Notes: generated by a model not told the origin, from the sequence alone. Shown: positions 17,164-26,625, counted from the first letter of the stretch. The stretch: DNA of 64,000 nucleotides from Vulcanimicrobiota bacterium (GCA_023447635.1 JAEXNA010000012.1:1-64000); one strand, 5' to 3'. Numbers and translations are program-made.

Positions 17164-17301
17164 AGCGGTCTTTCCTGTCGTTCTTGGAACTTTTCTGTAC
17201 CTTACCGTCCGGAAGGGGTCCGATTTAGCGTTGAAATGTAAACATTCTCCAGCGGGGGGCGTTCACGGTTTTTTCAGGGCGCTCGCCTAAAGTAAGGGCA
17301 G

Positions 17302-18702
17302 ATGATCTCTCCTTTCTCTTCCGAAATGCGCAACCGAGTGGTGGAAGCCTACCTGGGCCACCGTCTGAACCAGTCCGAACTGGTCGCCCTGGTTGCCCAG
17401 GCGGAAACGGGCTCGGCAGAGATAGAGGACACCTTCGCCCACTTCACCGACCGCAAGGTCGACGAGCGTAGCGAAGTTAGCCGCGAGCAGGTCGACCACG
17501 CCCTGACCGCTCTGGAGTTGAAGGTCCGTTTCGAACTGCTCGACGAATCCGCCGTCTGGAGCGCCGAGGACCGCGCCCTGCACCGCCGCCTCTCCCAGCC
17601 GGAGCACGACCCCTCCACCGCTCCCGTCCTGGACCCGCCCACCGCCCTCGACGCCCGCCTGGTGGCGCTGGCCGAAGAGTCGTTTTCGGCCTGGGACCGG
17701 GACAACAACATCCGCCTCGACAAGCAAGAGTTGGACTACGTGATCGCCGGCGGCTTCAGCGGCGAGAAGCTCGAGCAGTCGAACGACCCCGAGAAAGCCG
17801 CCGCCCTGGCCACCCTGCTGCGCTACAACGACCTGCTCTCGGCTGGCGCGCCCTACGACGGCACCGGCATCACCATCGCCGATTTGAAAGCCTGGTCCGA
17901 AAACCCCGAGCAGATCAAGACCGGAGCGATGGCCGTGGTCAACGAAGTTTATCAGGAGTACCGCGAGCGGGCCCATCAGATGGTGGACGGGCAGCGCCCG
18001 CTGGCCCAGGAGAACATCTCGGGCAAAGAGATTCGTCAGGGCGTGGTCGGTTCGTGCGTGATGCTATCGACCATCGCGGGCACCCCCGATGAAGAGTTGC
18101 GCTCGATGTTCACCGACAACGGCGACGGCACCCACACCGTGCGCTTCGCCGACGGCGTCTCCGAGCAGGTCTACGAACCCTCCATCGCCGCCCGCCTGCA
18201 CCACTCGCAGGGAGAGAACGGCGAACGTTGGCCCGCCATTCTCGAGATTGCGGCCGCCCAGCGCCTGACCGGTGAAGGCGTGCGCTCCGAAGATGGACTG
18301 CGCGGCACCATCGAGGGGATCGCTCCCGAGTTTGCTCTCCCTGCCTACACTGGCCGGGTCGCCTTTAAGCACAACATCGACGAGATGAGCCTGGCCAGAA
18401 CGCGTGACCTTCTTGAAGACGTGGTGACCGGCGGGAGCCCGATCCTGTGCGGCAGCCGCCCTGCAGCCCAGGGCGACTTCGTCAACGTCGAGGCGCTGCA
18501 CAACGGCATCGCCAACAGCCACGCTTACTCGGTCCAGGGGTACGACCCGAAGTCGGACCTCGTCCAACTGCAGAACCCCTGGCACAAGGGCGAGTGGACT
18601 CACAAGAGCGACGGCGCCAACGACGGCAAGTTCGAACTGCCGCTCAGAGACTTCTACTCCAGCTTCCGCTGGGTGGCTACGGCTCCGACCACGGAGCAGT
18701 AG
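17302..18702 (+). CDS. EF-hand and calpain-like cysteine protease
   Basis: 466 residues, no signal peptide. An N-terminal helical region precedes an EF-hand loop at 132-143 (DRDNNIRLDKQE; ligands at positions 1, 3, 5, 7, 9 and 12). A second weak EF-like segment lies near 183-197. The C-terminal half matches the calpain catalytic fold: oxyanion Gln246 in RQGVVGSC, nucleophile C252, H407 in NSHAYSVQGYD and N425 in LQNPWHKGEW. It should cleave proteins, plausibly under calcium control. Calpain-type proteases are rare in bacteria. Target and location are unknown. Confidence 0.85.
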   Translation: MISPFSSEMRNRVVEAYLGHRLNQSELVALVAQAETGSAEIEDTFAHFTDRKVDERSEVSREQVDHALTALELKVRFELLDESAVWSAEDRALHRRLSQPEHDPSTAPVLDPPTALDARLVALAEESFSAWDRDNNIRLDKQELDYVIAGGFSGEKLEQSNDPEKAAALATLLRYNDLLSAGAPYDGTGITIADLKAWSENPEQIKTGAMAVVNEVYQEYRERAHQMVDGQRPLAQENISGKEIRQGVVGSCVMLSTIAGTPDEELRSMFTDNGDGTHTVRFADGVSEQVYEPSIAARLHHSQGENGERWPAILEIAAAQRLTGEGVRSEDGLRGTIEGIAPEFALPAYTGRVAFKHNIDEMSLARTRDLLEDVVTGGSPILCGSRPAAQGDFVNVEALHNGIANSHAYSVQGYDPKSDLVQLQNPWHKGEWTHKSDGANDGKFELPLRDFYSSFRWVATAPTTEQ

Positions 18703-18711
18703 GCCCTGGGT

Positions 18712-19530
18712 TCAGTAGCCAGGCGTTTCGAAGATCTCTGGGCGGATGGTGATGGAGGAGGACCGTTCCTGATTGCCTCCGGCCGAGCCGAAGATCAGCC
18801 CGTAGGCGGTGGCCTGGCCCTCCTGGCGGGAGCTTCCGGAAGCGATGGTCGTCGTTTGGCCGTTCTGCAGGGCCACGGTCGTGGAGGCCTGATCGACCAT
18901 CACCTCGGCTCGACCGGACGGTCCAACGAACCCCATCCAGGGCGTGATCCGCAGACGAACCACATCTCCCACGATGATCGGCTCGACGGCAAAGCCCGTG
19001 CTGACGCTTTGCACCAGATAGGTCGGGGGAAGCAGGCCCTGCCCGTGGGCGAACTGCAGGTAGGGGTCGACCGTGACCATATCGCGAGCCATCGTGATGA
19101 TGCCGCGCTCGCCGCTCATCACCACCAGATTCTGCTGAGAGTCGACCGCGCTGCTCCCGCTACTCGCCTGAGCGATGACGCCCGCGTTGGGGTGGCGTAG
19201 CGAGCCGCTCACTCCAACCCCCACCGCATGCCCTCGATAGGGGCTGACCCCGCTCATCGCAACGAAGATGCGCACCTGAGGCGCCGGCTGATCGATCTGC
19301 TCTAACAGCCGACCGATCTCTTGCAGGTTGGCCTCGCTGTCGCGGACGATCAGCTTTTGCAGGCGCGTCTCGGCCATCACGGTTCCCTGGGCGGAAAGCA
19401 GGGGGCGAACCATCTCGACGGTCGCTTCGGCCAGGCGGTTGTTCAGTTGGAACACCCGGGTCGTAAGCTCCTGGGCGTGGGCGATCCCACTTCCCAGGCC
19501 CACCATCAGAAAGAAAAGAAGAGCTCGCAT
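18712..19530 (-). CDS. Secretin-like exported protein without full barrel
   Basis: 272 residues from ATG 19530. A signal peptide (MRALLFFLMVGLGSGIAHA) is followed by a secretin N-domain (about 22-85: FQLNNRLAEATVEMVRPLLS, then LQKLIVRD..ANLQEIGRLLEQID). About 180 residues of beta-rich sequence follow, with weak resemblance to the start of a secretin domain (NLVVMSGERG). It is too short for a complete outer-membrane secretin. It may be a truncated or accessory secretin for type II secretion or type IV pili. The longer frame to 19797 lies over the gene upstream and is rejected. Confidence 0.75.
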   Translation of the reverse strand: MRALLFFLMVGLGSGIAHAQELTTRVFQLNNRLAEATVEMVRPLLSAQGTVMAETRLQKLIVRDSEANLQEIGRLLEQIDQPAPQVRIFVAMSGVSPYRGHAVGVGVSGSLRHPNAGVIAQASSGSSAVDSQQNLVVMSGERGIITMARDMVTVDPYLQFAHGQGLLPPTYLVQSVSTGFAVEPIIVGDVVRLRITPWMGFVGPSGRAEVMVDQASTTVALQNGQTTTIASGSSRQEGQATAYGLIFGSAGGNQERSSSITIRPEIFETPGY

Positions 19531-19571
19531 AGCGAGCCCTTCGACAGATCGGTGGGAGGACCTATACGGGC

Positions 19572-21017
19572 CTACGGCCGGGACGGCTCTACCGAAGGGT
19601 CGGCTGGCTCGTCTGCCGGATAGGCGGCTTCCGCCTGGACGACCCCCCTGGCAGCACGGGTCCGTGAGAGGTTGGCGCTGGGGCCACCGCGCTCTCCACC
19701 TTTGAAAACCAATCCTCGGGCGATCCCCAGGTACATCTGGCGATGGGAGGGATCCAGGTCGGGCAACTGCTCGAGCAAGGCAGGGACGGCGTCGCAAGAG
19801 AGAGTGCGGAAGTACTCGATATCCAGCGAGCGTCCGCTGCCGGCGCGATGCAGGTTGAAGCGGGCGATGCCGCCCTCGACATCAAGCAGGGCCAGGCCGC
19901 CGAGCAGGAACATCACCGTTACCGTCTGGCGGGTCAAGAGCCAACTCAGAGGGTGAGGTCGGAAGCAGGTGTAGGCGGCCCAGGCCAGGATCGCCAGGGC
20001 TACCACGATCCCGGCGGCGGCGTAGAACCGTTCCACCGACAGCCCGAAGCTGTCGATATAGAGCAGCATCCGGCGAAAAGCCGAGACAGCGAGCCCTCCC
20101 GCTTGAACGACCAGGGCTCCACCCGACCAGCGCAAGGACGCCTCTTCTCGAGACTCTGCCGTCTGGTAAGCGAGCATCACCAGGGGCAGGATCAGGGCGA
20201 TACAGGCGCTGAGTTCAAAGAACCCTCGGCGGGCGTAGTCGGCGTAGTTCAACCCCAGCGATTCGACCAGGGCGGCCCCACCGAACAGGTAGCGGAGCTG
20301 AATCATCAGGAAGCCCAGGAGCAGCAGGTTGACCGCCCCGATGGCGATCTGCATCTCCGTAGCGCCCAGGGGAGAGCGGTGCTCCGGCGCCGTGGGAGGC
20401 GCCGAGCCCAGCCAGAGCTTCAGCCAGCCGGCGAACAGCACCAGCCAGACGGCCAGGCGTAGAGGGAAGCTGAGCGAGACCATCCCCAGCGCCTCTTCGA
20501 GAGAGCCCAGGGCTTTGGCGAACACCTGGTCGGCCGAAGCCAGCAGACCTCCAAACACCAGCAGCAGGGGCAGCGCCAAAAGCAGTCCGCGCAGAACAGG
20601 GGCCGAAGGGCGCGACGCACCGGTCAGCAGGGGGCGCCAGGTTTGTCCACTCGCCTGCAAGAGCGGAGCGGGATGGAAGGTGGAGGTGGGGAACAGACGA
20701 GCCAACGACCCGCGTTCGCCGGGAGGGGTGAGGTTCCACCCGGCCGCCCAGAGCAGCCCTAGCAGAGTCAAGAGGCTACTCCAAACCACCACGACTCCGG
20801 CGTCATAGAGATAGAGCGAGGCAGCGAAGAACAGAGAGGGGACGAACATCCAGGGGTAGGGCAGGGCGGGCCGTTCGGCGGCGTGGTTCACGGCGGCGGT
20901 GGCCATCACCGTGCCCAGCCAGAAGACCGTGTAGCCGATACCGGGGTTGTGGCCGTAGACGGCCGCTTCGAAGACCAGGGCAAGGGCCAGTGCGGCCCAC
21001 GTCAGAGCGCGAGTCAT
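19572..21017 (-). CDS. DUF4153/DUF4173-type multi-pass membrane protein
   Basis: 481 residues from ATG 21017, chosen because AAGGAG lies six bases before it. About 11-12 membrane helices. The signature LRYLFGG followed by LGLNYADYARRGFFEL is the hallmark of the DUF4173 branch of DUF4153 proteins. Helices are followed by a cytosolic or periplasmic tail (about 400-481) with many charged residues. Function unknown; relatives often sit beside envelope or regulatory genes. Separated by 41 bases from the secretin-like gene downstream. Confidence 0.85.
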   Translation of the reverse strand: MTRALTWAALALALVFEAAVYGHNPGIGYTVFWLGTVMATAAVNHAAERPALPYPWMFVPSLFFAASLYLYDAGVVVVWSSLLTLLGLLWAAGWNLTPPGERGSLARLFPTSTFHPAPLLQASGQTWRPLLTGASRPSAPVLRGLLLALPLLLVFGGLLASADQVFAKALGSLEEALGMVSLSFPLRLAVWLVLFAGWLKLWLGSAPPTAPEHRSPLGATEMQIAIGAVNLLLLGFLMIQLRYLFGGAALVESLGLNYADYARRGFFELSACIALILPLVMLAYQTAESREEASLRWSGGALVVQAGGLAVSAFRRMLLYIDSFGLSVERFYAAAGIVVALAILAWAAYTCFRPHPLSWLLTRQTVTVMFLLGGLALLDVEGGIARFNLHRAGSGRSLDIEYFRTLSCDAVPALLEQLPDLDPSHRQMYLGIARGLVFKGGERGGPSANLSRTRAARGVVQAEAAYPADEPADPSVEPSRP

Positions 21018-21183
21018 AGGGAACTCCTTGGCTTTGTTTTGCAAAGCTTGTTGTCTCGGTCACCTTATCAGGTTGACTTTGAGATGTAAAGTGAGGATAG
21101 GGTAGTCGAGTCGAGTGTCAGGAGTGTGTCGACTGCGCTCCAGTTTGCGGAGGGGTCGGCGGGGCCGAGGCAAAGAGGGGGGC

Positions 21184-22491
21184 ATGAAACTGCTACGTCC
21201 TCTCTTTCTTTCGCTCTGGCTGGTCTGCGCGCCGGTGGTGGCTAAGCCGCTCTGCGTCGAGTTCGAACTTGTCAAAAGCGTCTCCAAGGAGGGTCAGGCT
21301 AGTCCGGCGCCGCCGCAGCGAGTGAAGGCGGTCCTAACCAAGGACTACCTCGAGATTCAGGACGGCGACGGTCGGGTCGTGCACGACTTCTTGTCGAACC
21401 AGTCGCATCTGGTCAAAGGCGATAACTACGTCCGGCGCTCGCTTTACGCCGATATCGGCTTTCGCGTCTCTGAGTTGAGGAACCGCCTCTACCTGCTGCA
21501 GGCGCTACGGCAGGCGGACATCGATGCCGTACCCGGTGGAGAGGTCGAAGTCGAGCATCTGTTCTCTGTCGATGACGAGCAGACCGAAGCCAACATCAGC
21601 AAAACGGAAGGGGCCGTGGTCTCGTACGGGTACGGGGGAGAACGGCTGGCCGAGTTTTCCAGCAAGGGCAAAAAGCTGACCCCGGAGCAGAGTAAAGAGT
21701 TCGTTCGCTTTCTGCGCTACTACTGCGGCGGGCATCCCGACATTCTGAGCGATGTCCAGGTTCGCGGAGTTCTGCCCGAACGCTTCCGCATCGATGTGAC
21801 CAACGTGGCCGAGGTGACGTCGTACTCCATGCGGGTCGTCTCGAGCGGCGATTGCGATCCGGCTCGCCCGGACTTCTCCGGCCTGCGACCCACCGAGCTC
21901 CCTCCCGAGCCGCTGGGCACCCTGGTGGCCCTGGCCCTGCAACTCTCTCCCGAAGCCGTGCCGAACGGCCAGGTCGTGCTGACCGAGAAAGCTCAGCAGG
22001 CGATCCAGCAAGGGCGGGCTTTAGAGTCGGCTCTGCTCCTTTTCGAAGTTCTCTTGATGGGGGGAGACGGACCGCCCGCTCTGCTTTCGGAAGGGCGCGA
22101 GCAGTTTGAGGCCAACGCCGACTCGAAAGCGCTGTTCGACGGCCTGATGACCGGAGGAGAGGACCCGGCGAAGGGGGCGGAGATCTTCCTGGCGCTCGAG
22201 CCCAAGGTGCCCCAGCAAGCTCATATCCTGAAGATCTTTCGGGCCGGGATGATGGTGGCGACGGACAAGCGGCCGGAGGCGGCCCGCCTGTATCTGGAGG
22301 CGCTCCTGGTGAATCCAGCTATCGCGGGCGTATGGAAAGATATGGGCGACCTGTATCACGCCAACTTCGAGATGGATATGGCCTGGCTGTGTTGGGACGT
22401 GGGGCGAAAACTTGCGCCCGGGCACGCTATGCTGCAGGACGTGACCAGGCTCGAGCAGGCGCTGCGCAAGGACTATCCGGGGTTCTTTTAG
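21184..22491 (+). CDS. Exported protein with C-terminal TPR-like helices
   Basis: Not recognised as a whole. 435 residues from ATG 21184 (GAGGGG before it). A signal peptide (FLSLWLVCAPVVA) precedes a beta-rich domain of about 190 residues (AVLTKDYLEIQDGDGRVVHD resembles DUF4412-like exported domains). The second half is helical with TPR character (PEAARLYLEALLVNPAIAGVW, then DMGDLYHANFEMDMAW). Likely periplasmic; function unknown. A terminator follows at 22531. Confidence 0.72.
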   Translation: MKLLRPLFLSLWLVCAPVVAKPLCVEFELVKSVSKEGQASPAPPQRVKAVLTKDYLEIQDGDGRVVHDFLSNQSHLVKGDNYVRRSLYADIGFRVSELRNRLYLLQALRQADIDAVPGGEVEVEHLFSVDDEQTEANISKTEGAVVSYGYGGERLAEFSSKGKKLTPEQSKEFVRFLRYYCGGHPDILSDVQVRGVLPERFRIDVTNVAEVTSYSMRVVSSGDCDPARPDFSGLRPTELPPEPLGTLVALALQLSPEAVPNGQVVLTEKAQQAIQQGRALESALLLFEVLLMGGDGPPALLSEGREQFEANADSKALFDGLMTGGEDPAKGAEIFLALEPKVPQQAHILKIFRAGMMVATDKRPEAARLYLEALLVNPAIAGVWKDMGDLYHANFEMDMAWLCWDVGRKLAPGHAMLQDVTRLEQALRKDYPGFF

Positions 22492-22529
22492 ACCCTCGAG
22501 ACGGGGCTCGGAACGGGCTTCGAGGAACG

Positions 22530-22562
22530 AGAAAGGCCACCCGATGAGGTGGCCTTCGTCTT
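22530..22562. terminator. Hairpin terminator between convergent genes
   Basis: AAGGCCACC-cgatga-GGTGGCCTT. T-content downstream is moderate on both strands. It lies between the plus-strand exported protein and the minus-strand small basic protein. Confidence 0.65.
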
Positions 22563-22582
22563 CCTGTTGAGGTCACTGGAAG

Positions 22583-22756
22583 CTAAATCTTGATTTCCGA
22601 CATGTCGAAGTCTTTGAAGTAGACGGGACCGTCGAGCACGGTGAGTTCTTCTTCCTCAGTGCCGTCCTTCTCTAATTTGCGGGTGACCTTGTTCTCTTTT
22701 TTCCGCTGCGCCTTCTCTTGTTTCTTCCGCTCTTTTTCGCGCTTCTGCTGTGTCAT
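22583..22756 (-). CDS. 57-residue Lys/Arg/Glu-rich small protein
   Basis: A short gene on the minus strand. It starts MTQQKREKERKKQEKAQRKK and ends FDMSEIKI. The N-terminal half is a charged helix likely to bind RNA or DNA, or to form a coiled coil. The C-terminal half (EEEELTVLDGPVYFKDFDM) is acidic and more ordered. GGAAGG lies about twelve bases before the ATG. Its charge pattern and the ordered tail argue against chance, although no family is recognised. Confidence 0.6.
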   Translation of the reverse strand: MTQQKREKERKKQEKAQRKKENKVTRKLEKDGTEEEELTVLDGPVYFKDFDMSEIKI

Positions 22757-23123
22757 GTGAGCACACTACCTTCCGAGTCATTTTTCCACCCCCGTGGCGA
22801 TTTGTAGCCTCTAACCCCGCCCCGGCCATGTCGTTTCGCCGCAGCGACGCGGCACATTCCTACTGCGTACGGGTTTCCCGGTCGTGGTGAGGATGGCGTT
22901 AACGGCTGATGGCGTGACGTTTGGAAAACGTCAGGATGGTCTCAGGGCGTTCCTACCCTACACTATGTGTTGGGACAATGCAAACGAACCGAGGACCCGC
23001 CCTTGCCGGCGACCAACATGGGGAAGCGTGACGCCGTGTAACTTTTCGTTAAACTCCTGCGGCTGGAGATGCCCTATTCTTGGCTCAAGACGATAAAGAA
23101 TTTTCCCGATATGGAGTCCAGCT
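22757..23123. other. Intergenic region with a TGACGTTT palindrome
   Basis: 367 bp between divergent genes. The main structure is the inverted repeat TGACGTTT-gga-AAACGTCA at about 22915-22933, a possible operator. No further gene or stable RNA was recognised. Confidence 0.5.
22915..22933. promoter_or_regulatory. Palindromic candidate operator
   Basis: Eight-base perfect arms TGACGTTT/AAACGTCA with a 3-base centre, in the divergent intergenic region. The bound regulator is unknown. Confidence 0.45.
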
Positions 23124-23522
23124 ATGTCCGTCACCATTGGAAGCAAAGTTTATTCTAGCCCCTCCGTCCTGAGAACCAAAATCCAGGAAGCCGCCGGTAG
23201 CGTTATGCAGACCCAGGGGATGGCCGACTACGTCGAGGTCATCGCCGACGGCTACCTGGCTCTGGACAACACCAAGTCGGACACGGACAAGAAGAAGAAC
23301 TCGGTGACCATCGAGCAGGAGGGCCTCTACGTTAGCGCTCAGCGCTCGAAAGACGGAACCCTGGAGTCGTTCGAGATGGTCGACGAGCGGGGCGACGAGC
23401 CGAAGACGCTCAAGAAGTCGATGGTCGATGGCCTGGCCTCTTACGAAATCTCGATGGGTGGACAGAACCTGACCATCGCGGAAGATGTGAACGGAACGCT
23501 GTTTTTCGATCTGGGGAAATAG
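23124..23522 (+). CDS. Hypothetical 132-residue protein
   Basis: Not recognised. Leaderless soluble protein. The N-terminus (MSVTIGSKVYSSPSVLR) resembles the polar, Ser-rich starts of other proteins in this window. The middle is charged (DNTKSDTDKKKNSVTIEQEG), and the C-terminal third alternates strands. A GGAG precedes the ATG. It is followed after 40 bases by the aminopeptidase gene on the same strand and may share a transcript with it. Confidence 0.7.
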   Translation: MSVTIGSKVYSSPSVLRTKIQEAAGSVMQTQGMADYVEVIADGYLALDNTKSDTDKKKNSVTIEQEGLYVSAQRSKDGTLESFEMVDERGDEPKTLKKSMVDGLASYEISMGGQNLTIAEDVNGTLFFDLGK

Positions 23523-23562
23523 ACTCCCAGGATTCCCTCTCCGGGAGCCAAAGCAGAAGGGC

Positions 23563-25365
23563 ATGAAACGTGCCCTTCTTTGCTTTATGGCCCTGGTCGC
23601 CTTGATGCCGACCGCCTGGGCCGAAGACCCTCATAGTCACGCCGTGCCCGCTCAGGCGGTGGTGCGGCACCTCGATCTCGACGTCACGGTCGATTTCGCC
23701 AAGACCTCCCTGCACGGGACCGCGACCTGGACCATCGAGCGGGCTCCCGAAGCGCACGAGATCGTCTTTGACGTGCGCCAGATGGAGATTCTCTCCGTGC
23801 AAGGCGGCGGCCGCCCGCTGAAGTTCAAGGTCGGGAAGGAGGAAGGGGTGCTCGGCGCTCCTCTCACCGTAGATCTGCCTTCCGGGGTGAAGCAGGTCGC
23901 GATCGCCTATCGCACTCTACCCGAAGCCGGAGCGCTGCAGTGGCTGAAGCCCGAACAGACGGCCGGAGGGAAAGAGCCGTTTTTGTTCACTCAGTCCCAG
24001 GCCGTGCTGGCTCGCACCTGGATCCCCTGCCAGGATAGTCCGGCCGTTCGCTTCACCTATAAGGCGAAGGTCACGGCGCCGAAGCATCTGCTGGCCCTGA
24101 TGAGCGCCTCTAACCCGACCAAGCTTTCCTCTAAGGGAGAGTACCGCTTCGATATGCCCGAGCCGATTCCGAGCTACCTCATGGCGCTGGCCGTGGGCGA
24201 CCTGAAGTTCCAGTCGCTGGGTAAGGTCAGCGGAATCTACGCCGAGCCCTCCGAGTTGAAGGCAGCCGCTTATGAATTTGCCGAGACCGAGAAGATGGTG
24301 GTAGCGGTCGAGAAGATGTTCGGTCCTTACCGCTGGGGCCGCTACGATATGCTGTTGCTGCCTCCCAGCTTCCCGTTCGGAGGTATGGAGAACCCCCGCC
24401 TGACCTTCCTGACACCGACCGTGATCGCCGGAGACCGCTCGCTGACTTCGCTGATCGCTCACGAACTGGCCCACTCCTGGTCGGGCAATCTGGTGACCAA
24501 CGCCAGTTGGAACGACTTCTGGCTGAACGAAGGGTTCACCGTCTACCTCGAGCGTCGCATCATGGAAGAGCTTTACGGCAAGGACTACGCCGCCATGCTC
24601 GACGACCTGGGCTACGACGACCTGAAGCGCTCGATCGCCCGCATGGAGCCCCGCGATACCCACCTGAAACTGGACCTCAAGGGTCGCGACCCCGACGAAG
24701 GGCTGACCGACATCGCCTACGAGAAGGGCTACCTTTTCCTGAAGTCGCTGGAGCAGCAGGTCGGTCGCGAGCGGTTCGACCGTTTTCTGCGGGCGCATTT
24801 TGACGACCACGCTTTCCAATCGCTGGACACCGAGTCGTTTGTGGCTCGAGTCAAAGAGCAGCTGGGTCCGGACCTCGAGATCGACGCCTGGGTCTACGGC
24901 CCCGGTATCCCCGACGGCTTCACGGTTCCCCCCAGCGAGCGGTTCGCCGCTGTCGATCAGACCCTGGTCGAGTGGAAAGCGGGGACGCCGCCGGCGGACC
25001 TGAATACGGCCGAATGGTCGACCATGGAGTGGCTGCGCTTCCTTCGCGGGCTACCGGCCGAGATCACGGTCGCTCAGATGAACGATCTCGACGCCGCGTT
25101 CCACTTCACCGATTCCGGTAACTCCGAGATCCTGGCGCAGTGGCTGGTGACGGCTATCGTCGCCCGGTACGAGCCGGCCTACCCGGCGCTGGAAGCGTTC
25201 CTGGTCAAAGTCGGACGACGCAAGTTCCTGGAGCCGCTCTATGAAGAGCTGATCAAGACCGAGGACGGCAAGGCCCGGGCTCGCGCTATCTACAAGAAAG
25301 CTCGTCCCAACTACCACAGCGTGGCGGTGGGGACCATCGACGCCTTGCTGGGGTGGCCTTACTGA
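23563..25365 (+). CDS. M1 family zinc aminopeptidase, exported
   Basis: 600 residues. Signal peptide (1-20, ..MPTAWA). The N-terminal beta domain is followed by the catalytic domain with GGMEN at 273-277, zinc motif H300-E301-L-A-H304 and third ligand E323 (WLNEGF). The C-terminal helical domain is of leukotriene-A4-hydrolase/cold-aminopeptidase type (about 450-600). It removes N-terminal residues from peptides in the periplasm or outside. The 3' end overlaps the convergent Rieske gene by seven bases. Confidence 0.94.
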   Translation: MKRALLCFMALVALMPTAWAEDPHSHAVPAQAVVRHLDLDVTVDFAKTSLHGTATWTIERAPEAHEIVFDVRQMEILSVQGGGRPLKFKVGKEEGVLGAPLTVDLPSGVKQVAIAYRTLPEAGALQWLKPEQTAGGKEPFLFTQSQAVLARTWIPCQDSPAVRFTYKAKVTAPKHLLALMSASNPTKLSSKGEYRFDMPEPIPSYLMALAVGDLKFQSLGKVSGIYAEPSELKAAAYEFAETEKMVVAVEKMFGPYRWGRYDMLLLPPSFPFGGMENPRLTFLTPTVIAGDRSLTSLIAHELAHSWSGNLVTNASWNDFWLNEGFTVYLERRIMEELYGKDYAAMLDDLGYDDLKRSIARMEPRDTHLKLDLKGRDPDEGLTDIAYEKGYLFLKSLEQQVGRERFDRFLRAHFDDHAFQSLDTESFVARVKEQLGPDLEIDAWVYGPGIPDGFTVPPSERFAAVDQTLVEWKAGTPPADLNTAEWSTMEWLRFLRGLPAEITVAQMNDLDAAFHFTDSGNSEILAQWLVTAIVARYEPAYPALEAFLVKVGRRKFLEPLYEELIKTEDGKARARAIYKKARPNYHSVAVGTIDALLGWPY

Positions 25366-26432
25366 GCTGCCATCACGGCATGATAGACCAGCTTGGCGAA
25401 GTGCAGTTCGCCAAGCTCGATACGGGGCGCATAGCGCCCTTTGTCGTATCCGCGGGACTTTAGCCCGCGCTGGACCGATTCGCAGATCCCCACATCCTCG
25501 AGCTGCACCTGGTGGCTGGAGGCCAGGGCGCTTTCGATAAAGTCCTCCGGGCAGTCGGGCGCGAAGAAGAAATCGAAGATCACCAGACAACGCTCGGGGC
25601 CCAGGGGCAGAACCAGATTGATATCCATGATCTTGCCGTACCGGTTGAGCATCAGATTGGGGAACAGGTAGGCATAGACGGCGCCCCCGCCTAGCCGCTC
25701 GGAGTCGCCCTCGCTGCGGCAGCGCTGAATCGAGAAATGCTCGGCTAGCAGCGTCTCGTAGTCCTCCAGGTCTAGCTGCGCAGCCAGGTCTGGGTGCAGA
25801 AACGCAACGTGGTAACCGCCGTCGAGATAGTTGTCCGAGAACACTTTCCAGTTGCACTCGAGTTGGTAGGTCTTGCGACCGACGTAACGCAGCGAGGCCA
25901 GGTCGTCGGTGCTCAAAAACTGCTCGATTCCAGCGTAGTAGTCGGCTACTCCACCCTGGGGCTTTCCAAAGTGGACGAACATCAGCCCGCCCCAGACTTC
26001 GAGTGCGACCGGCTGGAGGCCGAACTCCCTGACGTCGAAATTGTCCAGCTTGCCAAGTCTTGGCGCGCGCCGAAGGCTTCCGTCAAGCCGGTAGGCCCAG
26101 CCGTGATAGGGGCAGGTCAGCAGCTCGGCGTTGCCTTTCCCCTGGGCCACGCAGGCGGCGTGATGACGGCAGACGTTGTAGAAGGCGCGAAGCTGGCCGT
26201 CGTCGGCCATCGTCACCACCACCGGCTGATCGAGCAGCTGATAGGTGACGAAGTCGCCCGGTTTTTCGAGTTCGGCGGCGGCCCCGAGATAGAGCCAGTG
26301 CGCGTGGAAGATCCCTTGTTTTTCGGCCTCCAGGAAGGCGGGGTCGAGGTACCAGGAGGACGGCGGCGTCCAGGAGTGTTCGATGGCTTGCTCGGGGTCG
26401 AAGTCGTGCAGCAGGTCAGAGATGGCGGTCAC
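25359..26432 (-). CDS. Rieske non-haem iron oxygenase, alpha-subunit type
   Basis: 357 residues. Rieske 2Fe-2S ligands C88-x-H90 and C107-x2-H110 (NVCRHHA, TCPYHGWAY). The C-terminal catalytic domain has mononuclear-iron ligands H208 and H213 (NYLDGGYHVAFLH). It hydroxylates or demethylates an organic substrate with electrons from a reductase. No reductase or ferredoxin gene is adjacent. Such stand-alone enzymes resemble choline monooxygenase or carnitine oxygenase; the substrate is unknown. Confidence 0.93.
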   Translation of the reverse strand: MTAISDLLHDFDPEQAIEHSWTPPSSWYLDPAFLEAEKQGIFHAHWLYLGAAAELEKPGDFVTYQLLDQPVVVTMADDGQLRAFYNVCRHHAACVAQGKGNAELLTCPYHGWAYRLDGSLRRAPRLGKLDNFDVREFGLQPVALEVWGGLMFVHFGKPQGGVADYYAGIEQFLSTDDLASLRYVGRKTYQLECNWKVFSDNYLDGGYHVAFLHPDLAAQLDLEDYETLLAEHFSIQRCRSEGDSERLGGGAVYAYLFPNLMLNRYGKIMDINLVLPLGPERCLVIFDFFFAPDCPEDFIESALASSHQVQLEDVGICESVQRGLKSRGYDKGRYAPRIELGELHFAKLVYHAVMAAQ

Positions 26433-26625
26433 AGATAGATAGGTCCTTCGGGGCGGTTTGCTGCCGTCGTTTCGCCCTTCGAGCTGCAGGAGCCTACCCG
26501 CTCTAGGGGAGCAAAGTTCAGCAGGTAGGCGCCGAGGCTTCGAGGCTCGAAGCGGCTACTCACCCCATGTCGATCTCAGCTCTTCTTTCTCAACAGCTCT
26601 CGGAAGTTAGGCCGGGGTCTGCGCG

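Noticed and set aside
19531..19797. N-terminal extension of the secretin-like gene
   Set aside because: It lies over the 3' end of the DUF4173-type gene and places a signal peptide in the middle of the chain.
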